A DNA stretch of 64,000 bases from positions 75,156,885 to 75,220,884 of the forward strand of contig JAUPFV010000005.1 of the NCBI GenBank assembly GCA_036936605.1, given 5' to 3'. A program made the translations under genes and the position numbers. The notes under the pieces are model-generated. The model was not told the DNA's origin. It made no database searches and was given only the letters and a program-made list of their open reading frames with translations. Source of the stretch: Limnanthes douglasii subsp. nivea (Eukaryota; Streptophyta; Magnoliopsida; Brassicales; Limnanthaceae). Numbering within the stretch: the stretch's first letter is position 1; each line of letters opens with the position of its first letter. This document shows, piece after piece, positions 44,450 to 55,730 of the stretch.

Positions 44450-46242
44450 GATGGAACGAGAAAGAGAAAAAACTGATCTTGCAGTTAATGAAGTAATTGA
44501 GGCCATTAAATTAGATTTGCATAAAGAAGAGCTTCGAGGTAATAGTCAAATTCCATAGCAACGTGATTAATCTGACATTGAAGATCAAATAAATCAATTT
44601 TTTGAAAAATAACTATTTTGTATGATTAATATGTCCGAAGAGAGCAACAAATACAATATGGTAGATTAAAATCCAAATTACATCAAGTTGAAGAAAAGAT
44701 GATTTGGAAAATCGATATGATAAGTCTTAAACAACTCATCGAATTCGAGGCGATCATAAGACATTGCATTTTCAATCAGACAAAAGTCATTGTTCTTCAT
44801 GAAAAGAGAAGAAGAAAAAATGTCGATATGTCACATATCGTGATGGTGAATTTTCTAATCGAATTCTGAGACTAAATTGTTTAAAAATGAGGTATCAGGA
44901 TTCCTCGAAAGGAGAAGGGAGTCCACGTCGAAAGTTACGCAAAGGGTATAAGACAAAAAGTATAGTATACCTCAAAATGAGAGGGATGCTTTGTAGTATG
45001 AATGAAATACATCTACCCAGTATGCTAATGCAACAAAACAAAACCTTTATGCAATTATGGGAACAAGCAGAGAGAATTAATATATGCAATGAGTAGATTG
45101 GAGAATTTCTCCTTGCTGCAGAAATTAGGTCAATTCCTCTTCTAAAACAATTTGATTTTTCCAAAGTAGAAAAGTTTTATTTGACACAAGATCCTGTTGA
45201 TCATATAGAGCAATTCAAAAATTATATGATGAAATTCTAGGACGATGATAAATGGGCATATAGAGCCTTTTTCACAAACTTTCAAAGGAACATCGTTAAA
45301 GTTTATAATAGGATTCTGAGGGGATCTATAACAAACTTTAGAACTTTTTATTCAGCTTTTCGAATACAGTTTGTGCGAAGTAAAGAAATGTGATCCAACA
45401 GTGATACAATAATATAGTGTAAACATGTAGTATGTGAGAAATTAAAAAATTATAAAAAGAGTTTTATATTCACAAAAGCAGGATTGGATGATTGTGAAGA
45501 GTTAGTTGATATGGAAAATTTTAGACAAGGTTTATTGCCAGGTGATTTAGTGAATGAAACAATAATAAGCAGAGCATTAACTATTGGAGCACTGATGGCT
45601 CAAGTCGAGGAACAAATTAAAATGGAAGAGTCAACTAGAGTTCGAAGATGGGCTAATTATATTCAAAGAGTTCATGGTATGCATTTTATAATCAAGGTAA
45701 CCCCTCGAATTGTCAAGCACAACCTCTTTTAAGGATTAACAACAATTTGTCTCTTTGAACATGAGGGGTTTAAACCCAAGTTGCATGGTATCAATCTGAT
45801 AGACCAAGGTCAAATCAGTGGATAAGACCAGAGTATTTCGCAGACTTGACTGAGAATGTAGCTGCTATTTTTGAGAAGTCTATTTGAACTTTAGAAATTT
45901 GGCTCCTATAAATAGACCAAGAGAAAAGCGCAATAATATGTTTTTAAGTATCGCAATGACACTAGACATGATACTGCATATTGTATAGCGTTAAAGAAAG
46001 ACATACAAATTTTGATAGAAAATGGCAAGTTAACAGATTTTATTAAAGGACAAAGCAGTGGATCAAAAAATGTGAACACGTCAAAACAACAGATAACTAA
46101 TTCGAATTCAAAGCAAGAAAATGCATTGATGATTCCAGATTCTAAATGTGACAAGTTTGTTGAAGCCTCGTAATATTTGGACATTGACCTGGATCAGTTA
46201 ATTAAGTCGGCTTTAGATGAACCGGTGGTGCAAGGATGAGTT
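44450..46242 (+). pseudogene. gag: gag remnant of element G
   Basis: The N-terminal charged half is scrambled (44450-45100). The core is recognisable: DPVDHIEQFKNYMM near 45200, RAFFTNFQRN-like, then 45484-45732 with DDCEELVDMENFRQGLLPGD and IGALMAQVEEQIKMEES, equal to the same block in E. The C-terminal knuckle (YRNDTRHDTAYCIALKKD near 45950) and EASxYLDIDLDQL follow. It ends at UGA 46243-46245, aligned with the gag stop of E. Confidence 0.8.
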
Positions 46243-46245
46243 TGA

Positions 46246-46650
46246 AGTTCGTGTGAATATTTTGAATCTTTAGAAATTTTGGGGGGAGTGTCTATGGTTG
46301 GCAATACTAACAGTTACATAAAAAGATATATAGTGAGTTTAGCTACTCAAATAGAATGAATAATATCTACTCATTTATATGGAAAAAAGGTCCAAGTCTT
46401 TTTTATGGTAGTTGAATGTCAAACTAGTTATAATGATATTTTGAGAAATCTTGGCTTTCAAGAATGTATGCTATTGTTTCTACTATTCATCAATGTTTGA
46501 AGTATGTCATTGGAGATCGTGTTGGGTTGGTTCGATGTGACCAAAAGTTAGCCAGAGAATGTTACGCAACAACGTTTCGTATTTGAGGCTCTAATGGTGA
46601 GGATCAAACCAAGGGGATGCCTCAGATGAAGAGGAAATAGATGACTGAGA
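46246..46650 (+). pseudogene. Protease remnant of element G with the active site deleted
   Basis: Starts FESLEILGGVSMVGNTNS (compare FESLTIFGGDSMTNNTN in E). At about 46385 it jumps from the GKK position to KVQVFFMVVECQTSYNDIL, so roughly 75 residues including the catalytic Asp are gone. The end matches E through VGWFDV / ENVTQQRF-type residues. Confidence 0.75.
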
Positions 46651-46659
46651 GAAACCCCA

Positions 46660-48000
46660 TGTCCTTTAACAATGAGTGCGAATATCGAGGAGTATAAGTT
46701 TTTTAATTGGAATATTCCACAAATATGGACGTTACTGTCATCTACTTTACATTATCAATTGTTACAATTCTTGTTCGATAATTTGAATATTTTTGCTTGG
46801 AAAATAGAGGATGTAGTAGCGGTTCCACTTGAGGTAATATGTCACGGCTTAGCTCTAAATCCGATGATCAAGCATGTTATTCAGAAGAGACGAGGTTTTT
46901 CTTTTGAAAAATTTGAGGTAATTGTGATAGAAGTGGATCGTTTCTCCAAGGTCGGACATATTATGGAAGCACAATATCCTTTATGGACTGCTAACACAAT
47001 ACTAGTTAAAAAGAAGAACAAAAAATGGAGAATATGTGTTGATTTCATAGACTTAAATCATGCATGCCCTAAAGATCCATTTCATATTCGGTAGATCAGC
47101 AGGTTGATTCTACTTTAGGGAATAAAATTCTATCTTTTATGGATGCTTTTTTTTTTGCTACAACCAGATTCAGATGGATCCAAAAGATCATGAGAGTAAC
47201 ACGTTTATCACTGATCGAAGATTGTATTGTTATAAAGTCATGCCATTTGGTTTGAAGAATGTTGAAGCAACATACTAGAGATTGGTGAATAAGGCATTTG
47301 CTTTACAAAGTGGAAGAAACATGGAAATCTACATTGATGATATGTTGCTTAAAAGTCAAACATATTATGAACACTTGAAAGATTTTGAAGAGACGTTTTT
47401 GAATTTTAAGAGCCATTAGATTAAAATTGAATTCATAAAAGTGTACTTTTGGTGTAAGGTCAGGTAAGTTTCTAGGGTATATCATAAGTAAAAAAATGAA
47501 TAGAAGTTGATCATGATGAATTGAAAACCTTGGTATCAATGACTACCCCTCGAACAATAAAGGATGTGCAAATTTTGATAGGAAGTTTAGCTGCACTCAG
47601 TCGATTTATTTCTCAATTTTCTAACAAGTGTGCTCCTTTCTTCCAAGTTTTACGAAGGCCCAAATAATTTATGTGGAAACCAGTATGTGAAATGGATTTT
47701 TTAAAATTTAAATAACTATTGTCATCCCTTGAAATTTTGTCCAAGTCTCGAATAGATGAATAACTGTTTTTGTATACAGCAGTATGTGATTTTGTTGTTA
47801 GTTCTATTTTGATAAGAGAAGAAAGTGGGACTTTAAATCCGGTGTATTATGTGAGAAAAAGCTTGTGGTTGGTTGAATTGAGAGACTTTGATATAAATTT
47901 TTCTCCTCGAACAACAATTAAGGCTCAAGATTAGTAGATTTCTTAGTGGAGTTTTATTCAATTTGTTCATATGAGGAAACACTTAAAGAAGTATCGACAA
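46660..48000 (+). pseudogene. pol: Reverse transcriptase/RNase H remnant of element G
   Basis: 46672-47094 is open and aligns with E: NLNIFAWKIEDVVAVPLEVI, QKRRGFSFEKFEVIV, ANTILVKKKNKKWRICVDFI, ACPKDPF. Further on, in changing frames: SFMDAFFFATT, RLYCYKVMPFGLKNVEATY, EIYIDDMLLKSQ (an intact YIDD box near 47330) and GKFLGYIIS. The RNase H part (LFLYTAVCDFVVSSILI, near 47760) follows. Frameshifts and stops inactivate it. Confidence 0.85.
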
Positions 48001-48410
48001 AAGTCTCAACATGAGTGGTTCGAACTTATGGTGGTTCTAGTATATTAGGATAAAGTGTATGGGTTCCATTAATTGATCCTTTTGGGATTCTATGTAACAA
48101 GTTATTTGATTTGGTTTTCATGCATCGAATAATGAGGCTGAATATGAGGCCGGGTTAGCTGGTTTAAGGCTTGCTAATATTTGTGAGGTAAAAATAAATC
48201 GATTGGAGACAGATTTGCAGCTAGTGGTGAATCATATGACAGGAATATCCGAGGCGAAAAAAAATATCAATTAATTATATACCTTTGTGAACTTCGAGGG
48301 TTAACTCTTTTTTATAAAGTAATTGTTGAGTATATCAGTCGAGAAAAGAACCCAATTGTTGATTCTTTAGAAGCTATTACATACACAGAAGAATATCCAT
48401 GGATATTGCA
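48001..48410 (+). pseudogene. pol: Archaeal-type RNase H remnant of element G
   Basis: RTYGGSSILG-like start, then HASNNEAEYEAGLAGLRLAN, RLETDLQLVVNHMTGISEAK and VEYISREKNPIVDSLEAI, ending EEYPWILHT. This aligns with residues 523-655 of the E pol. Frame breaks near 48040 and 48270. Confidence 0.8.
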
Positions 48411-48510
48411 TACACGGCCGGGCTTGCGTATGTTGGGCACAGGTCAAAGAGTTCGATGTACTCCACTATCATTGGGTCCAATGGGAACCGAAGTCCCGAA
48501 TTGATTATCA
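48411..48510 (-). pseudogene. Antisense ORF fragment fused to RNase H in element G
   Basis: The minus-strand frame reads SGLRFPLDPMIVEYIELFDL then CPTYASP, matching WGLRFPLDPMIVRFFEIHRL then CPTQVTPN in exon 1 of the E antisense gene. The match begins right at the break in the RNase H reading, which marks a deletion joining the two opposing genes. Confidence 0.8.
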
Positions 48511-48594
48511 TAGAGTATAGAAGAATAAAAAAAAAATTAAAAACAACAATTTTTTTAAAGGATACAAATAAAATTAAAATTCGATGGAAATCCG

Positions 48595-48825
48595 ATTTGT
48601 TTATTTTCCTAATCATTTACGCCAATCAAGATTGTTACAAATAAACTTATGTTCGGGTTTGACCTACCCAAACCAAAATTAAAAATTAATAAAAATCGAT
48701 TGGTCCTAAAAAATAGGAACATAAAATCTGATTCGTTTCATTTCCTAATCATGCACGCCAATCAAGATCGTTACAAATAAACTTATGTCCGGGTTGACCG
48801 ACTCAAACCAAAATTACTATCTATG
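48595..48825 (+). repeat. Two direct repeats, ~135 bp apart
   Basis: CCTAATCATTTACGCCAATC and CCTAATCATGCACGCCAATC each begin a ~75 bp block ending CAAACCAAAATTA, with preceding similarity around AAAATTCGATGG / AAAATCTGATTCG. Function unknown; they lie just beyond the broken end of element G. Confidence 0.75.
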
Positions 48826-49370
48826 AGACACGTACCATTGAACTATGAGGACATGTGACTGAACCAGAGAAAAAACCACGCAAACTAAATTTATATATTT
48901 TGAATAGCCCAATAATCTTAACCGATGATTTTTTGGACTAAATGAAAATAAAAACGCGATAATCTCGAAAAACTATATTTTGATTTAAACCAAATATAAT
49001 AGATAGAAAACAACAATTATCCATTTTTTACATAATGAAAGATGAGACCCAGCAGTTTGAATTTGGCCGAGCGAATCTACGTGCTACTTAAGTTTTGTTT
49101 TCTCTGTTACTATTACTTGATAATACACTAAATATATTATAGATGAGCAAAAATACCAAGTAGGCACATATTCTTTATATAACGAGTGAAGATGGTAAAT
49201 GAGTCAGGCCACGTTATAAATAAATAGGATTACATTAGAAATAAATATGATCAGCTAGAATTCAAATGAGATCACGCAACACGCTCTGTTACGTACGCAC
49301 ACGCATATAAATCAATTTTATTTTATATTTAATTGTAAAAATATAATTTTATAAGCTAATGATTTTATAT
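48826..49370. other. AT-rich spacer
   Basis: No gene, RNA or repeat that I can support. Confidence 0.45.
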
Positions 49371-49375
49371 AAATA

Positions 49376-49610
49376 ATTTTTTTAGAATATTAATAAACTA
49401 TTTATAATATCTAAATTTAATTCAAAATGTAAAATGAATATCATAAGTGTTTCGTTTATAATACACAATTTTAAATCCAATTTAATTAACGAATACAAAT
49501 TAATATTAAATAATTGTATACCAAATATTTTAAAAATATTATTTAAATATCTAAACAAAATTAGATGTCTAATAGCTAATATTATAAATAATATTTTTAG
49601 GGGTTATTTC
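49376..49610 (+). repeat. ~235 bp AT-rich repeat, copy 1
   Basis: TTTTTAGAATATTAATAAACTA ... AATAGCTAATATTATAAATA. The TIR element at 49623-50606 lies just beyond its right end. Confidence 0.8.
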
Positions 49611-49622
49611 CAATAACATATA

Positions 49623-50606
49623 GGGAAACTATACCAAAGATACATCTATTTTATTGTCATCTAGTATCCAAAGGTTTGATCAGTTGTCACTTAATACCCA
49701 ACTCAACTACCTAATTATCACATAGTATCTAATTTTATTTTAATACCCTAACTACCCTCACCATTCATGAACAGCCACGTAACCAAAATTTATCTTTCCT
49801 TCTCTTTCCTACTTTTCCTTTAACTTTATTTTTAAAAGATCCGTATCTTTCGAACCGGACCTCGAAAAAAATAAATGAAAGTACCATCACTTTTGTTTTT
49901 TAAAAATGAACAAAACTAGATCCATTGATGATATTTTTTTATTTTTTTTAAAAATAAAATTTCACCACTAACAATTCGCATCTTATCATGAGAATCGTTC
50001 AGAAAACCTAAGAGTTGCAAGCAATTCGCATCTTATCATGAGAATCGTTCAGAAATCCTGAGAGTTTGCAAGTAATTCGCATCCTGAGAATTGTACCAGG
50101 TTTATTTTTTCAAGCAATTCGCATCTTATCATGAGAATCGTTCAGAAATCCTGAGAGTTGCAAGCAATTCGCATCTTATCATGAGAATCGTTTAGAAATC
50201 CTGAGAGTTTGCAAGCAATTCGCATCCTGAGAATTGTACCAGGTTTTTTTTTGCAAGTAATTCGCATCTTATCATGAGAATCGTTCAGAAATCCTGAGAG
50301 TTGCAAGAAATTCACATCTTATCATGAGAATCGTTCAGAAATCCTAAGAGTTGCAAGCAATTCGCATCTTATCATGAGAATCGTTCAGAAATCCTGAGAG
50401 TTTGCAAGCAATTCGCATTCTGAGAATTTGCAAGCAATTCGCATCCTGAGAATTGTACCAGGTTTTTTTTTTACCAGCGCGCGCCTATATTTGGTCGGGG
50501 GTATTTTTGTCCAATTTTCAGTTCGAGGTACCAAGTGACACTATCCAAAAAGCGGGTACCACCGGGTAATTACATAGTTGAGAAGGTATTTACAGGTACT
50601 TTTCTC
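49623..50606. mobile_element. 984 bp MULE-like TIR element with a 50 bp repeat array
   Basis: Left end GGGAAACTATACCAAAGATAC and inverted right end GGAGAAAAGTACCTGTAAATAC are short diverged TIRs, flanked by a perfect 8 bp duplication AACATATA (49615-49622 and 50607-50614). The ends resemble those of element A (GG-A-AAA...TACC-...AAATAT), so the two may be distant family members. No coding capacity. The centre is filled by the tandem array at 49971-50460. Confidence 0.7.
49971..50460 (+). repeat. 50 bp tandem array built on CAATTCGCATC
   Basis: The unit is 50 bp with the blocks CAATTCGCATCTTATCATG, AGAATCGTTCAGAAATCC and TGAGAGTTGCAAG. A short form, CAATTCGCATCCTGAGAATT followed by GTACCAGGTTTTTTT, punctuates it three times, giving a higher-order pattern. 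Confidence 0.95.
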
Positions 50607-50797
50607 CAACATATATAGAATAATTAAAAATTCTTGTTTAGTGGGCCTTAGTTTGGTTAATTCTAATAAGTGTATCTAGAATATTAGATACAGTGTTAGT
50701 ATCAAAAATATTATACATTTATTGGAATTATGAAAATATTTTGTATGTAACAAGAATTTTGATATATTTGATGTACCTCTTAAGAACTCACCCTATT

Positions 50798-51106
50798 TTT
50801 AGAATATTAAATAAACTATCTATAATATCTAAATATAATTAAAAAAATATCAAATATATATCATAACTATTCCATTTATAATATAGATATTCTAATTATT
50901 GAAATTGGATTTAATTACCGCATACAAATCAATTTTAAATAGTAGTATACCAGATATTTTAAAATTATAATGTTAAGAGATCTAAATAAAATTAGATATC
51001 TAATAGCTATATATTATAAATAACCTTTTTAGAAAATTAAATAAACTATCTGTAATATCTAAATATAGTTAAAAAAATATTAAAAAATATCATAAATATT
51101 TTGTTG

Positions 51107-51137
<31 letters not shown>

Positions 51138-51215
51138 CTTAATTATTAAAATTTGATTTAGTTAACACATACAAATTAATTTTAAATAATCGTTTTAAAA
51201 TATTTGATAAATAGT
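50798..51215 (+). repeat. ~235 bp AT-rich repeat, copies 2 and 3
   Basis: Two head-to-tail copies (about 50798-51030 and 51031-51215) share AATAAACTATCTATAATATC and TTTAATTA-C-CATACAAAT blocks with copy 1. Copy 3 holds a (TA)n tract at 51110-51137. Perhaps a small satellite or a decayed MITE cluster. Confidence 0.75.
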
Positions 51216-51555
51216 GACTTAAATGCACTACCTAGTAGTTATTAGAGATTATCACGCATCACGTTAGCACGACACACGCAATCTGCATTATCCTGTTAGC
51301 ACACTATGCAGCCGCCCCAAAATCCTTGCCATCCATGACATTTAATACTACATGTCATAATGTCATGTCACGAGACAAAAACTGTTAAATAAATCGTTGG
51401 ACTATCACTTTTCCACCTCTAATAATAAAAACCCACCAGTGTATATTTATGTATATTTAGTCCCTCACTTAAAATTAATACAGTAGTTTATAACATTAGT
51501 TTTTTTTTAAATTAACCATAAATAACAAATTAATATTTTGATTTATAACATGCTA

Positions 51556-51558
<3 letters not shown>

Positions 51559-51602
<44 letters not shown>
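51559..51602. repeat. (TA)n microsatellite
   Basis: About 20 TA dinucleotides. Confidence 0.95.
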
Positions 51603-51603
<1 letters not shown>

Positions 51604-51779
51604 CATAAATTTTTAACTTAATAATTAGTAACAATAACACATGCATATATACATATATAAATTAATATGAACTTTTTTGTGTTTTATCCTTCTGTATTGG
51701 GAGCATTCATAGTATTTTAATAATACACAAGACAAGAAAAAACCTAATTAGTCCGATACAAAAATAGATCTCATTATAA

Positions 51780-53400
51780 TATAATTGTAATCTTTGGTTG
51801 ACGCACTCAAGAAAGAAAATCGAAAACAACAGCGTTTAGCGACGATCTGTGATTCATCATCCAGAATCACAATAATGATCTACTATTCAATTGGGGGAGA
51901 AAACATTTACGACGCCCTTTTATCTCAAATAAAAAAATAAATTTTCAGAAAAAGGAGAAACATAACATTTCCCACAGATAGCACCCATTTGATCAGGTAA
52001 ATACTCAATTCTTAATTATTATTCGCATTTTTAGTTACTCATTGTGTTTTGATTTTTAGAATATGCATTCTATCGTGTCTTTTATTATGATTTATGTATA
52101 TAAAATAAATCACGATTCATGCGCACAATATTTTACGATATGATGAACATATGATTCTCGATAAGATGAACGTATGATTTGTTATTCATATGTAAAATTT
52201 CAGAGATAAAATAATGAAATCCGTGAATAGAAAGTATAATTTAACGAAAATAATAATTTAAATATAAAAAAAATGATTTAGGAACTTGACTTATGACAAA
52301 GGTCCTTAAACCTTGGAATGATAGCATATGGATTCTTATACAAGTATCCACTTTATTCTTGCTAGTTCCAGATAGTTGGTGAAAGTGAGATTTTTTACCA
52401 AACAACTATGATGGAGGTAATGCATGAGCGTTACTGTTTCTTTACAACTTGAGGTTTGTTTGAATGAATCTTGGGTAGTTATAGGTTGTGCCTGAGTAAT
52501 TTCAAACTGGGCCTCATGTGCTCTAACAAGTCTCATGCATGTGTATTCATATTTAGAGGATGAGGTTCTAAACTGGGTTGTGTATTGGGTCATTATGTAC
52601 TTGTAGTTCAAGAATAATTTATCTTTCATATATTATAAATGATTCACATTTCGAGATAAATAAGCATTAATAGACAATAAGTTATTTCTGATTCGAGGTA
52701 AACAAGCATTGGTATTCAGTAAACAATTCACAATCTGTGTTATCTTGAAAGAAACATTCACAATTCGTGTTTTCTAAATAATTTGTGAGCCTAGGTTGGC
52801 CTTTATTGACGATATGCATCCACAATCCCGTATACGTGAAACACTAAAGTTGAAGACCCTTATCCATCACCTCGTTTCTAAAAAGCCATTTTTTGTGATT
52901 GAGCATGAAATGAATAAAAAAATACTGAGGGTTTAGGGTTCTTATCCACCATCCCAATAGTTTATGTTAATATCATGTTTACCACAAAAGAATGACCTTC
53001 GAAATACGAAGGTTTAAGGTTCCGTATATCCATGCATTAGCCTTATAAACATACTTGAGAAACATCTTCAAGATTATATGCAAGGTTATTACGATTTATG
53101 TTAACATATACATAATTAGTCGCAATTAATAAGATTCGCAATTCACAATAAACATGCATTACCACTATTCGCAATTCTCGTTCAGTTTAAAGTAAAAGGG
53201 ATTCACGATAAACACTAAGTATTGATAGTTATTCGTGATTCATGTATACATTATAGTTCGCGATCCAACGAAAGAATAACCTAATATTCGTGTTTTGTAA
53301 TTATTTAACGAAGCAATCGTGATTATATAATAAAACATTTGCCTTATTATATAACTAACGAATCATGTTTGCTTTACTAAGCGTTCACATTGTGCGTTTG
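51780..53400 (+). other. Region rich in ATTCRC words behind a gene-start-like block
   Basis: 51780-51998 has the look of a 5' leader and first exon, ending in a donor-like ATCAG|GTAAAT. Downstream, words such as ATTCGCAATTC, GATTCACGAT, CACAATTCGTG and TAAACAAGCATT recur irregularly to about 53400 with no coding content. This repeats the arrangement seen in element A. TIRs were not found. Confidence 0.4.
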
Positions 53401-54170
53401 AACTCTCTTCTTCAACTAGCTATTGCATATGTTTTCAGACTCAATTTTTTTTTAAAAAAAACTTCAACCTCTGTATACCAAACAAACAAAAGAAATAGAA
53501 TAGTCATGAGACTTAACAACAACGAAAATATAAAAAAATAAAATAAAAAATAAAATAGACTTAACAATAACTATCGAATGTATGTGTTTTTAAGATCAAA
53601 TGCAAATCTGAAAATCGTAAGTCTTACTACAACGACAACGAATAAATTGATATAAAAATCAGCAGTAACTACAAAATGACAACAACAAAGACATAAATAG
53701 TGGAAAGAAACTTAAATTTGAAATAAAAACCGGTAACAACGAAAACAAATATCGTACAAAAAGTAAAAACCAAATCCCAACAATAAAAATTAAAACAAAA
53801 AATTAAAATTGAAATAAATTATAATAACATCAAAAACACAAATGCGCTACCTCGAATTTTGAAAATTACATAAAGAAATATTTATTTAAAAAATAAAAAA
53901 GTTTTAGGTAAAAAGAATAACGCTGTATAGTGAGAAGAAAGTATTTGTTATATCAAATAAAATATTGATATTAGGTGATAATTTGTAACTTCATAGAAAT
54001 AAATAAATATAAATAAATAAATATTAATAAATGTAACTTCATTTTTTCTAATAACAATGTTTATTAACACACCAGTAAATCTAAATGGAAAAGAAACGTG
54101 GTTTAAATCTTCGACGTGAGAAAGAAGAAGTATACAATTATTCCTATTAAAGAGGACACAGACGTGGCAC
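53401..54170. other. AT-rich spacer
   Basis: A-rich, with no gene recognised. Small (AAAT)n runs near 54000. Confidence 0.45.
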
Positions 54171-54174
54171 CGTT

Positions 54175-54330
54175 CAAGACAAATCTATTTTTGACCGGTC
54201 TGACCAACTATCAATATCTGGATGGTCGACTCATCATAAATCTTTCAAATAATGACGCATAATTAAAAATGTCTACCTATTCTTTTGAACAGTTTTTTTT
54301 TTTCATTTGAATAGTGTATAATCAGAAGAT
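54175..54330 (+). repeat. Local repeat family, intact copy (empty site)
   Basis: Contains GACCAACTATCAATATCTGG, CATAAATCTTTCAAATAATG and CATTTGAATAGTGTATAA. The same order of blocks is found, broken by two insertions, at 54590-54637, 57903-57951 and 59974-60030. This copy shows what the second looked like before insertion. A third, more diverged copy is at about 60030-60130. Confidence 0.75.
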
Positions 54331-54364
54331 CTACTATTCTATATTATAAAAATATAGGATTGGT

Positions 54365-54575
54365 GGGGTAGCCGAGTTGGTTGAGTATGGCATTCTTATA
54401 ACCAAAAGGTTGTGAGTTCGAGTCCCTCTACATACGTTTTCTCGGCTGAGCCTGTCACTTTGTGTGGTTTACCTTCTGGCGTTGGTTTGCAGGCTATCGC
54501 GTCAGACTGAGGGTTTACCCTGTGCGTACTCATTGCACTCTGAGTAGCGGCTGCGGGTTCCCTCCGAAAAAAAAA
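54365..54575 (+). mobile_element. tRNA-derived SINE
   Basis: A 211 bp body with a pol III A box (TAGCCGAGTTGG, 54369-54380) and B box (AGTTCGAGTCC, 54415-54425) at tRNA spacing, a tRNA-unrelated region, and a poly-A tail. Target duplications AATATAGGATTGGT (54351-54364) and AATGTAGGATTGGT (54576-54589) differ at one base. It is not a tRNA gene, because the 3' half of the cloverleaf is absent. Confidence 0.9.
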
Positions 54576-55204
54576 AATGTAGGATTGGTCTGGAACAATT
54601 TTTTTTTACAATCTGGCCGACTATCAATATTTTTGATGGGAATTGCTAAAAAAACGGCTAAAATTACTCCGCGAAGTCGTTTATAATTTTTTTTTAAAAC
54701 TACTCCGTGAAGTTAGTTTGTTTGACGATTTTACCCTTACGAAATCGTATAAGTAGTCAAATTTACTCCGCGAAGTTATCATAATTTCAAAAAAAAACTC
54801 AAATTCTCTAACTTTGCTCTACCTTCTCTCTAAAAAAAATTATAACTAAAAATTAAAACTAACCTAAACTAAATTAAATTAAAAAAGACCTAAACCTAAA
54901 ATTTAAATCTAACTTAAATTAAATTAACCTAAACTAACTAAACCTAACCTAACTTAAAGTAAAACAAAACTAAAGTAAAAGAAAACAAGAGTAAAAGAAA
55001 ACTCATCTAGCCTATTCTCTCTCTACCCAGCACCTCTCCCATATCTGAAACCTACCCCTAAACCGGTCACTCTTCCACACCCACCGGCACACATCTAAAT
55101 CGAAATCGTCACCGGAGAGTCTAGTCGGAGTAACAGGAAGGAAGCGGCGAGCAAAATCTCCGATTCGAAATCGAAAAATTATTGTAAATTCATTTCGTTG
55201 TTGT

Positions 55205-55252
55205 TAGATAGGTTAGTTAGGTTTAGTTAGGTTTAGTTAGGTTTAGTTAGGC
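55205..55252 (+). repeat. TTAGGTTTAG repeat
   Basis: About four copies of the 10-mer GTTAGGTTTA. The complementary pattern (CCTAA-rich) occupies 54850-54960, so the two could pair. Not the plant telomere unit TTTAGGG. Confidence 0.8.
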
Positions 55253-55282
55253 TAGATCTGTAGAAAATGTGGGTTTTTGGGC

Positions 55283-55590
55283 TGTTCGTACGCCATGGCA
55301 GAAGCTTAAAGCTTCTGCCATGGCGAAACTGTTCTTCGCCACACGGGGGCAAAGAACAGGATCCCTACGCCATCGAGCGGCGTAGGGTTGGTTCCATACG
55401 CTATATCGATGGCGTGGGGACCTGACCGTACGCCTCCAGATGGCGTATAGCCAGGATCTCACGCCTTCGATCTGGCGTATGGAACCAACCCTACGCCACA
55501 TGAGATGGCGTAGGGACCCTGTCACACGTCATTAGTGTGGCGTTCGTATCAGGTTCTGCGCCATAGTGATGGTGCTGTGATGCTACGGTC
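55283..55590. repeat. Hairpin cluster 1: TACGCC...GGCGTA
   Basis: A perfect 35 nt palindrome (55291-55325, 17 bp arms with one central base; arm CGCCATGGCAGAAGCTT) is followed by about six short inverted units of the form YACGCC-N(6-12)-GGCGTR. The region is far more GC-rich than its surroundings. Confidence 0.9.
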
Positions 55591-55730
55591 ACCGAAATGG
55601 CCCGGGACCGGTTTCATATTGTTTGTTGGTGTCAATCATATGTGTTTAGGCTATTTTTGTTACAAAAACAAATATCCAAGTGACTTTTAGTATTTTCAAG
55701 CACGCCTTCACATTTGCGTTTCTATTTACA

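Larger units (their letters stand above)
44020..48510 (+). mobile_element. Element G: old Tat-lineage element lacking integrase and 3' LTR
   Basis: 5' LTR, primer-binding site, gag, protease, RT, RNase H and archaeal-type RNase H are present in order but with many stops. At about 48410 the sequence jumps from the RNase H region straight into the reverse complement of an antisense ORF (PF04195-like), so one deletion removed integrase and half the antisense gene. No 3' LTR was found before 49.4 kb. Sequence similarity to element E is high enough to align most blocks by eye. Confidence 0.8.

Noticed and set aside
49971..50460. CRISPR-like array (regular 50 bp repeats)
   Set aside because: Repeats are contiguous with no unique spacers, in a plant genome inside a TIR element; it is a tandem repeat.
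54361..54430. A nuclear tRNA gene
   Set aside because: A and B boxes are present, but the acceptor stem is not closed and a poly-A tail plus TSDs show a SINE.
55205..55252. Interstitial telomere repeat
   Set aside because: The unit is a 10-mer (TTAGGTTTAG), not TTTAGGG.
55247..55525. Minus-strand Arg-rich frame of 92 residues
   Set aside because: It runs entirely through the hairpin cluster; its residues simply reflect the GGCGTA repeats.
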